Assembly: GCA_029571495.1 (NCBI GenBank)
Contig: JAKPSO010000338.1
Span: 1 to 6,351 of the forward strand
Origin: Pseudomonadota bacterium
GTDB taxonomy: Bacteria > Pseudomonadota > Gammaproteobacteria > Burkholderiales > Casimicrobiaceae
Reading direction: 5' to 3'
DNA: 6,351 bases
The position numbers and the translations under genes are program-made. The notes under the pieces were generated by a model, which saw only the letters and a program-made list of their open reading frames with translations, ran no database searches and was not told where the DNA came from. Shown here piece after piece: positions 1 to 5,803 of the stretch; the first letter of the stretch is position 1; each line of letters opens with the position of its first letter.

Positions 1-1363
1 TAGCCCCGCCGTTGGACGAAATGGCGTCGATGATGGCAATGGAGCCCGTCGGGCTGTTAACCACGATGGGATGGTTCTGCGACGTGAGCGTCGCTCCGGC
101 GCTACCTGCGATGCCATTCCCCGTAATGGAGACTCCCCCGCTACCAGAGATGGCTGCTGACAAGGTGGTGACGCTGCCGGTGAATGTGATCGTGCTGCCG
201 GTGCTCGTGATGGCGCGACCAATGGCGGTGAGCCCGGTGAAGGAACCGGTGATAGCACCGTTGGCGCTGCTCACCGTGCCGGTGCCTGACTGCGAGAAGT
301 TAGCGCCGCCGAGGAAGAGGGTGCCCGACCCGGTTGCAGTCACGGCACCGCTGATGTTGAGGTTGCCGCCGCCGCCGTTCTCGGAATTCCCACGAAGCGT
401 CATTACGCCGAAGCCGCTTACCGGGGCGTTGATGTTGACGTCACCCCCAGCGCGCAAAATCAGGGTGCCCCCCGAGCCGACCACCGAACCCGCGAGCGTG
501 AGATGTGCGGCCGCAGCGAGCGATTCGAGGCGAAGCGAGGCGCTGCCAGCGCCGCCGGAAACGTCAACAGTGGAACCCGGCGTCGACTGCAACAGTCCGT
601 TAGCCGTGGTAATCACCACGCTTCCACCGGACGTCGTTATGTCGTTGCCGATGGTGAGCCCACCGACGCCGGTCACGCTTGCGTTAAACGCACCGCCAGA
701 GGTAGTACACGGCGCAGTGATGGTCATTCCGGTGGCTGCCGTGAGCGAAACTGCGCCGCCCGCGGAGTTCATCGCGGCGCCCGAGAAGGTGAACGAACCA
801 GAGCCGGTGACAGTGATGTCGCCGCCGCTTGTACCAATAATGCGAGTGGCGGCCTGAACAAAATTGACACCGGTTGCGGTGAAGTTGCCTCCGCCCGTGT
901 CCACGTTTCCGTTGATCGTGACGGAGCCGGCGCCGTTCACATCGCTGTCGGCATTGAGCATGAGCGAAACGACGTTGGGTGTCGCGTTGCCGCCAGGGTT
1001 GTTTTGAATGATCGGCGCGTTGACGTTGATGTTGTTCGCCGCGTTCAGAGTCAGAGTACGTGCGGCGACGGTGACCAGATCGTCAAGCGGCAGCGTGCTC
1101 GCGATGGTGATGTCGCCCGCTTCGAGTAAGGCGCCCGTGGTCTGGATGGTGACGTTGCCCGACTCAAGCTCAGTGAGCAGGTTGCTGACGAGAATGACAG
1201 AGGGCGACGAGGTCGGGGTCCAAACCCGCCCGACAAACGAACCACCGGTCTGCGGTCCCACTGAATTGATAGTGACGTTGATCGCGGCTTGTGAAGCGTT
1301 GAGAAAGGTCACAGCGAAGATAAGTACAAAACTTCGAACTGCTAGGCGTAGAAAAGAGAGCAT
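1..1363 (-). CDS. Secreted beta-strand-repeat (adhesin-like) protein, N-terminal part
   Basis: This reading frame stays open from the ATG at 1363 to the left edge, giving 454 codons with no stop, so the C-terminus is missing. An in-frame TAG at 1399-1397 lies 12 codons upstream and no other start codon lies between, which fixes the ATG even though no clear Shine-Dalgarno is present. The N-terminus is a Sec signal peptide: Arg at 6 and 10, a hydrophobic core at about 11-21, and a likely cut after Ala26 (Ser-Gln-Ala). The rest is rich in Gly, Thr, Ser, Asn and Val. Imperfect strand-turn units recur, such as TLTLNAANNINVNAPI (103-118), SVTINGNVDTGGGNFTATG (147-165), GNDITTSGGSVVITTANG (239-256) and GGDVNINAPVSGFGVMTLRG (306-325). 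This is typical of filamentous-haemagglutinin-like and autotransporter-like beta-helix proteins. No NPNGI/NPNL two-partner-secretion motif and no LapG-type TAAG/PAAG site is visible. There is a single Cys (219). Role in adhesion or biofilm matrix is inferred; the secretion route cannot be determined without the C-terminus. Confidence 0.85.
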   Translation of the reverse strand, partial: MLSFLRLAVRSFVLIFAVTFLNASQAAINVTINSVGPQTGGSFVGRVWTPTSSPSVILVSNLLTELESGNVTIQTTGALLEAGDITIASTLPLDDLVTVAARTLTLNAANNINVNAPIIQNNPGGNATPNVVSLMLNADSDVNGAGSVTINGNVDTGGGNFTATGVNFVQAATRIIGTSGGDITVTGSGSFTFSGAAMNSAGGAVSLTAATGMTITAPCTTSGGAFNASVTGVGGLTIGNDITTSGGSVVITTANGLLQSTPGSTVDVSGGAGSASLRLESLAAAAHLTLAGSVVGSGGTLILRAGGDVNINAPVSGFGVMTLRGNSENGGGGNLNISGAVTATGSGTLFLGGANFSQSGTGTVSSANGAITGSFTGLTAIGRAITSTGSTITFTGSVTTLSAAISGSGGVSITGNGIAGSAGATLTSQNHPIVVNSPTGSIAIIDAISSNGGA

Positions 1364-1400
1364 GGCGTTTTGGACTGGGCGCGAAGCAGACGAGGCCTAG

Positions 1401-1430
1401 AGAATATTCACTTGCGCGAACGCGCGCAAG
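1401..1430 (-). promoter_or_regulatory. Hairpin with overlapping weak promoter-like hexamers between the EAL gene and the adhesin gene
   Basis: Bases 1411-1418 (cttgcgcg) and 1423-1430 (cgcgcaag) form a perfect 8-bp inverted repeat around a 4-base loop, 9 bases past the stop codon of the cyclic-di-GMP gene. On the minus strand the stem is followed by TGAATATTCTCT, which is AT-rich but not a true T-run, so it would be at best a weak intrinsic terminator. The same stretch also carries TTGCGC (1429-1424), a 17-base spacer and TATTCT (1406-1401), a poor sigma-70-like pair (3/6 and 4/6 matches). It may end the upstream transcript, start the adhesin transcript, or do neither. Confidence 0.3.
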
Positions 1431-1438
1431 GCGAGAAA

Positions 1439-4400
1439 TCAACTCGCGAGGACCTCGGCATCGTGGGAGCCAGCAACGGAGGGCTCGGCGACGTCATCGA
1501 CGTCCGCGATACGTGTTGGGCGGTGCACGGTGTAGCCCTGGGCGTAGTCGACGCCGATTTCGGTGAGTTTGGCGAGTACTTCGGGCGACTCGACCCATTC
1601 GGCGACGGTTTGCATCCCGAGCGCGTGGGCAATGTCGTTCATCGATTTGACCATCGCCAAATCTTGCGGATTTTTCAACATGTCGACGACGAAGCCGCCG
1701 TCGATTTTGAGCATGTCGCACTGCAAGAGTTTGAGGTGCGCGTAGGAGGTGAAGCCGGTGCCGAAGTCGTCAAGCGCGAATTTGCAGCCGTAGCGGCGAA
1801 TGTCACGAATGAACTCCTGCGCAGCGGTGTAGCTGCGGATGGCGGCCGTTTCGGTTATCTCGAACATGATTTTTTCCGCAGGAATGCCACAGTGCGGCAA
1901 CGTTTCTTGCAGAAAAGTCTTGACCTCCGCGTTCGATAAGGAACTCGCAGAGAGGTTGATCGAGATACTCGCCATAGCGTCAAACTTCGCGCGATTGTCG
2001 TGAATCCACTGAAACGTTTTGGTGATCACCCAGACGTCAATTTCATGCGCACGGCGAAGTTGTTCGACGGCGCTCACAAATTCACCCGGTCGTTGCGCGT
2101 GCTCTGGACCGTCGCCCACGCCGAGCAATATCTCGTAAATGGGCAGCAGTCCGTCGTGGTTGCCGAGTGGCGCCACCTTCTGGCAGCGCAAGTGCATCCC
2201 TTTGCCGGTGAGCAGTGTGTCGATGCGGCCTGCCCAGTTCATGACGGACTCTTGCCGCACGAGCTCTTGGTTGGTCAGTTCGTAGACCTGTAGGTTGTTT
2301 CGGCCCAGCGCCCGCGCGGTAAGACACGCCGAGTCGGCGCGCCGGACGATCTCCGCGCTGCTGCATTTCGCCGGCACAAAGTCGCTGATCCCGACATGGA
2401 TGCCGATGCTGTATTGGTGCTCTGCATGGCGGAACTGATAGTCCTTAAGGCTCGCTACCATCGCCGCAACTTGAGCCCGCGCTGCGCTGGATTCGACATC
2501 CGGCAAAAGTAGCGCAAACGTGCCTTCGCGAATGATCGATACGACCGCAGTTTCAGCGAAACAAGCGCCGATGCGCCCGGCAAGATCGCGCGTCAGGCTC
2601 TCGACGGCGTCAAACCCACAGGTGTTGGCGATCATGCGGAACTGATCGAACTCCACCACGCAGACGGTATGCGAATTCGCGGGGGTGCTCGGTGCCGCGA
2701 GTTTGCCGAGCACGGCGAGGAGGCCCTTTTGATTCGGGAGGCCGCTGACCGCGTCACGCGTGGCTTGCGTAAGGAGTTCTTGAAATGCCTCGTCAACGAG
2801 TCGCAGCTCCGTGCGGTCAACGACTGGCAGCGCGAGCTCGGCCGCGCGCACCGCGCGGCCATCTTCCATCTGCTGCGTCAAATCGTTGAAAGTCACTTCA
2901 ATGTTGCTCGTGCCAGAGCGATTCGCGAAGGCGCAGATGGCGCTCGAATAACTCATCCACACCAGCTGCATCTGCGCTGGTCCCGCTGGCGTCGCAATAT
3001 CCCACCAGTCACCAATGCGCACGCCATGCAGCGCTGTCGGGAATTCAGTTGTCGTACGCGTCTTAGCGGCTTCTTGCGCGGGCAGATCCACCCACTCGAC
3101 GCTGCCGCCGTTCGCGGTGGCGGTTTGCTTACCAAGATAGTGCGCCACGTCAGCAAGAATTTCCTCCTGCAGACGCTCGTCAACCGCGGCGCCCGTCAAC
3201 GCGCGCTCCACCTCGATCATGACAGCGGGCGCGTTCAAGGCGGTGTTGAGCGCGCCATCGTTGCCAGTTGGATCACAGCACTCAACAATTTTGTCCAAGA
3301 GCGCGAGGCCAGCACCCCAATCCGGGCTCGTGGCGCGACCACGCATGATCGACAACACGAAAACGTGGCGAAGTCCGCCATCAAGCAAATCAAAGATGAC
3401 CCTTGGCACCCGGCGACCGGCCAAACGTCGAGCCAGCGTTTCATCGACTTGCATGCGTGCGGTGCGAATGCAATCGCGCGCAGCAAGTGCCTCTTGTGCA
3501 CGCTCGACGCGTGCACGCCGCGCGCGACGCACCGCAATGAGCTCGCCTTCGAGCTCGGCCAAAACCCTCGTAAACACTTGCGGATCGGTGTCCGCCATCG
3601 CGCAAATATGTTCGACGTGCGCGGCGAGTTTGTCGGCTAAGGCGGAGTCAAGGAATTTGCCACGGTCATCGGTGCCGATCGTGAACTCGTCAAGCACATT
3701 CAGCAATCGTCTCGCCGGATGGTCGGGGTTGGCGGGGAAGGAGGTATCCGTCAGCGCGAGTTTTTGCAGCGAGCGTTCAAGGCGCGCAGTCAACGCTCGA
3801 ATCGGCGAATTGGGCGCTAAGGTTTGCCGACCGCGCAGGAGCAGCTGCTCCACAAAATCAATGTGCGTGCGCTGGTCGGTCGAGAGTTTTTCCCCGTCGA
3901 GTTTCGCTTCGATTTGTGCGCTGAGCGGCTCGCGCGCGGGCTCCGTGTCGTCGCCCGAAAAACTCGGTAAGTTGTTAAGCGCGCTTAGCAACGCGTCGAC
4001 GGCCGCGCCGCCGGTATCAATTGCTTGGGAAGCGGTGCGACGCGTCACGACGTCGATGAGGGCGCTGGCAACGGGGGCCGAGGGCTTCTGTTTCGTCGCC
4101 GCGCGCGCAGAGGCCTTTTTCGCTTTGCTAGGCGTCCTCTTTGGCACGACTTCTGCGACCGCGGTCGGCACTGCTGTGCCTTCCTGCGCGACTGTTTCGC
4201 GAGCGTCGCCCGCACCTGCGCGAGGCAACGTGGCGAAGCGCAGCGACGATAGCGCTTTGGTCAAGTGGTGGTAGATGCGCGGCGCATCGCGCAGCAGCAA
4301 TTCCTCGAACGACTGGTAGATTCCCGGCCACAGTTCTGTGGCGATGCTCACGTGTGCAATGGCACCGCGAAACGCCCGGCAAACGACGGCCGGGCCAAAA

Positions 4401-5347
4401 GGGTTGGTGGCGCTTTCAACGCTGCGGTTCACAAGAAGGGACAAACGGCGTTCGAGTTCGCCGAGTTGCGGCCCGACGCTCGCTTCAACGCGCTCAATGA
4501 TGCGGGTAACCGTCAAGTAATGCTCAAGTTCAGCGTCATCCATGATCTGCAGATCGCGACCCAGCAGCGCTAGCGGTTCGGCTTCGTCAAACTGCAGCCG
4601 ACGAATGCTCGATTCAACTTCCGCGAAAAACTGGGCGCGAAACTCGCCATGAGCGTCTTGCAGCGCCAACCGAGCAGCTTGGCGCGGTGTGATCGTGACG
4701 CTGCCACTGACACTTAACCGCCCGTCCGCGAGTTGTTTGGTGACCGTGTCGAAAAACTCGCTTTCAATGCGCTCTAAGGCTGCGCGAAGGTGTTTGCTAC
4801 ATGAGGCGAAAAGGGCTGTCGCCACCGCATTGGACGGATGGCGCTCGGCGACGTCGACGGGGTTATTCGCAAGCCGTGCACTCGCCGACTCGAGTAGTCG
4901 GCGGACGGTGGTCGGCATGTTGCGCAACGAGACACCGAGCCCAGACGACGAGACGTATACGATCGTGCCCTCGATTTGATAGATATCGCTCGTTGCCCGT
5001 TGTGCGTCGGCCTTGAACTCGATGGTTGCGCTCGCGCCGCGAGTGGCCGTTCGTGATAGGCCCTCGGCGACAGACGTGTGCAACGCAGCGAAGAGTCCCG
5101 CCGAACTGAATTCCCTAATTTCCGCATCCAATGAACCCGTTTTCTGCGTATTTCCTACGGTCGCTGTCCGCAGGTGGATGCGCACCGGCCAACGTGTCGC
5201 CATGCGCTCGTGGCGACGGCGTTCCGTGCTTTCAGTGCTGACCGAGGGCGTGCTAGTTGTCAATGAGATGCTTCGATGCGTGGAGCGGGGGCCCAGCGGG
5301 AGGTGGTGCGTAGGAAGAATCTTAATGAAGACCGTGTGATTTGTCAT
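1439..5347 (-). CDS. PilZ-DUF1631-GGDEF(degenerate)-EAL cyclic-di-GMP phosphodiesterase, 1302 aa
   Basis: Predicted cytoplasmic cyclic-di-GMP sensor and phosphodiesterase; no membrane segment is apparent. PilZ spans about residues 40-150, with RxxxR at Arg44-Arg48 and a second motif EFSSAG at 79-84, where Glu replaces the usual Asp/Asn. DUF1631-like sequence runs from about 175 to 845. It includes DDAELEHYL (270-278), NPFGPAVVCRAFRGAI (315-330) and the C-terminal part around GVRIGDWWDI (775-784). It is interrupted by an Ala/Lys/Pro-rich linker at about 373-430. The GGDEF domain (about 850-1022) keeps Asp901 but has REGTF (940-944) in place of GGDEF and no RxxD inhibitory site, so cyclase activity is unlikely. 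The EAL domain (about 1030-1280) has EIL at 1072-1074. It keeps every residue equivalent to the RocR catalytic set (Glu1072, Asn1131, Glu1163, Asp1193, Asp1194, Lys1214, Glu1250, Gln1270) plus loop-6 Glu1166, with near-identical spacing. It is therefore probably an active phosphodiesterase. DUF1631 function is unknown. The start is uncertain: there is no Shine-Dalgarno, and residues 1-40 match no domain. The adhesin-like gene follows 75 bases downstream on the same strand. Confidence 0.95.
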   Translation of the reverse strand: MTNHTVFIKILPTHHLPLGPRSTHRSISLTTSTPSVSTESTERRRHERMATRWPVRIHLRTATVGNTQKTGSLDAEIREFSSAGLFAALHTSVAEGLSRTATRGASATIEFKADAQRATSDIYQIEGTIVYVSSSGLGVSLRNMPTTVRRLLESASARLANNPVDVAERHPSNAVATALFASCSKHLRAALERIESEFFDTVTKQLADGRLSVSGSVTITPRQAARLALQDAHGEFRAQFFAEVESSIRRLQFDEAEPLALLGRDLQIMDDAELEHYLTVTRIIERVEASVGPQLGELERRLSLLVNRSVESATNPFGPAVVCRAFRGAIAHVSIATELWPGIYQSFEELLLRDAPRIYHHLTKALSSLRFATLPRAGAGDARETVAQEGTAVPTAVAEVVPKRTPSKAKKASARAATKQKPSAPVASALIDVVTRRTASQAIDTGGAAVDALLSALNNLPSFSGDDTEPAREPLSAQIEAKLDGEKLSTDQRTHIDFVEQLLLRGRQTLAPNSPIRALTARLERSLQKLALTDTSFPANPDHPARRLLNVLDEFTIGTDDRGKFLDSALADKLAAHVEHICAMADTDPQVFTRVLAELEGELIAVRRARRARVERAQEALAARDCIRTARMQVDETLARRLAGRRVPRVIFDLLDGGLRHVFVLSIMRGRATSPDWGAGLALLDKIVECCDPTGNDGALNTALNAPAVMIEVERALTGAAVDERLQEEILADVAHYLGKQTATANGGSVEWVDLPAQEAAKTRTTTEFPTALHGVRIGDWWDIATPAGPAQMQLVWMSYSSAICAFANRSGTSNIEVTFNDLTQQMEDGRAVRAAELALPVVDRTELRLVDEAFQELLTQATRDAVSGLPNQKGLLAVLGKLAAPSTPANSHTVCVVEFDQFRMIANTCGFDAVESLTRDLAGRIGACFAETAVVSIIREGTFALLLPDVESSAARAQVAAMVASLKDYQFRHAEHQYSIGIHVGISDFVPAKCSSAEIVRRADSACLTARALGRNNLQVYELTNQELVRQESVMNWAGRIDTLLTGKGMHLRCQKVAPLGNHDGLLPIYEILLGVGDGPEHAQRPGEFVSAVEQLRRAHEIDVWVITKTFQWIHDNRAKFDAMASISINLSASSLSNAEVKTFLQETLPHCGIPAEKIMFEITETAAIRSYTAAQEFIRDIRRYGCKFALDDFGTGFTSYAHLKLLQCDMLKIDGGFVVDMLKNPQDLAMVKSMNDIAHALGMQTVAEWVESPEVLAKLTEIGVDYAQGYTVHRPTRIADVDDVAEPSVAGSHDAEVLAS

Positions 5348-5446
5348 GAACCGACGCAGCGTACTAACGTCGATTCGCGCACGACTGATGGTGTTTCCGA
5401 CCTAATTGCCAATTGTAAACAGTCCGAAACGGCGATCCGGCCCACA

Positions 5447-5701
5447 TCAACTGACACCCGCTCGAATCAGCGCGTCGAACACTGTTGCCCAGGTACAGCT
5501 TTTATCGTCCAGCGACAGCTGGGATTTACCGCCGGTCATGATTAGGCGTAAGTCGAGTTGCAAACAAATCTCTATCAAACGACCGTTGGCTGGCCACTCG
5601 TGTAGAAAAGTTATATCGCCATCTTGATCGAATGTTCGAGGGGCAGGAGAAACCGCCCAGGCCTCGCCATCGGCGGCTAGACAGGTCTCCGTCAGGTGCA
5701 A
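5447..5701 (-). CDS. Possible small hypothetical protein or 5'-truncated gene remnant (about 84 aa)
   Basis: Not recognised. The minus-strand frame ending in TGA at 5449-5447 translates to plausible protein sequence with mixed hydrophobic and charged residues, for example FDQDGDITFLHEWP, RLIEICLQLDLRLIM and WATVFDALIRAGVS. The frame stays open upstream through the intergenic region and into the antisense of the thiolase gene. However, the only start codon near the protein-like part is a TTG at 5701-5699 with no Shine-Dalgarno; in-frame ATGs are either inside the thiolase antisense or too late (within RLIM). Codons such as CTA, TTA and ATA are used more freely than in the neighbouring genes, which would fit acquired or decaying DNA. 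Protein-like residues also precede the TTG (SWGSLPPAWRKYAA), hinting at a lost 5' end. It may equally be a chance open frame. It lies 99 bases upstream of the cyclic-di-GMP gene, in the same direction. Confidence 0.3.
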   Translation of the reverse strand: MHLTETCLAADGEAWAVSPAPRTFDQDGDITFLHEWPANGRLIEICLQLDLRLIMTGGKSQLSLDDKSCTWATVFDALIRAGVS

Positions 5702-5756
5702 TGCAGCATACTTACGCCAAGCGGGCGGGAGGCTGCCCCAAGAGGTTAATTGCCAG

Positions 5757-5784
5757 CGCGCCGTTTTCGGCGCGGGGTGTTTTT
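5757..5784 (+). promoter_or_regulatory. GC hairpin and T-run in the thiolase leader
   Basis: Bases 5757-5763 (cgcgccg) and 5768-5774 (cggcgcg) form a perfect 7-bp stem closed by a TTTT loop. Five bases later comes TTTTT (5780-5784). The shape resembles an intrinsic terminator for plus-strand transcription, but the T-run is offset by GGGTG and no plus-strand gene precedes it in the window. It ends 9 bases before the thiolase Shine-Dalgarno, so an attenuator-like or mRNA-stability role for the thiolase leader is possible. The function is inference. Confidence 0.35.
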
Positions 5785-5792
5785 GTAGGGTC

Positions 5793-5800
5793 TGGAGGAA
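5793..5800 (+). promoter_or_regulatory. Shine-Dalgarno site of the thiolase gene
   Basis: TGGAGGAA contains GGAGG at 5794-5798, five bases before the ATG at 5804. An in-frame TAG at 5786-5788 lies just upstream, so this site fixes the thiolase start. It is the only strong ribosome binding site in the window. Confidence 0.85.
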
Positions 5801-5803
5801 AAC

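Larger units (their letters stand above)
5348..5803. other. Divergent intergenic region (456 bases)
   Basis: This stretch separates the leftward cyclic-di-GMP gene from the rightward thiolase gene, so it should hold both promoters. No convincing -35/-10 pair was found for either direction. Much of it, especially about 5400-5640, looks more AT-rich than the flanking genes. It contains a small inverted repeat aattg-c-caatt at 5404-5414 (possible operator, weak), a protein-like minus-strand reading frame at 5447-5701, and a GC hairpin plus T-run at 5757-5784. No tRNA or known riboswitch was recognised. Confidence 0.7.

Noticed and set aside
12..857. Plus-strand open frame of 281 codons rich in Pro, Val and Met
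   Set aside because: It is antisense to the beta-repeat protein; its Pro/Val/Ala composition is what Gly/Thr/Asn-rich repeat codons give when read on the other strand. The minus strand has a signal peptide and family-typical repeats.
1..1363. DNA-level tandem repeats in the adhesin gene
   Set aside because: The protein repeats are imperfect and differ in length and codons; no exact or near-exact tandem DNA unit was found in this part.
2669..4274. Plus-strand open frames of 323 and 351 codons (2669-3640 and 3219-4274)
   Set aside because: Both lie antisense within the well-supported 1302-residue cyclic-di-GMP protein and overlap each other in different frames. Their Arg/Ser/Ala-rich sequence shows no domain; they are GC-driven shadows.
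5412..5417. TACAAT on the minus strand as a -10 box for the cyclic-di-GMP gene
   Set aside because: It matches 5 of 6 consensus bases, but nothing like a -35 hexamer lies 16-18 bases upstream and the TG element is wrongly spaced, so it cannot be called a promoter.
5276..5545. Plus-strand open frame of 89 codons across the start of the cyclic-di-GMP gene
   Set aside because: It overlaps the N-terminus of a strong gene in antisense, has no ribosome binding site, and its residues look random.
5348..5803. Cyclic-di-GMP riboswitch in the divergent region
   Set aside because: Looked for because of the neighbouring signalling gene, but no recognisable GEMM-type conserved core or paired helices were seen on either strand.
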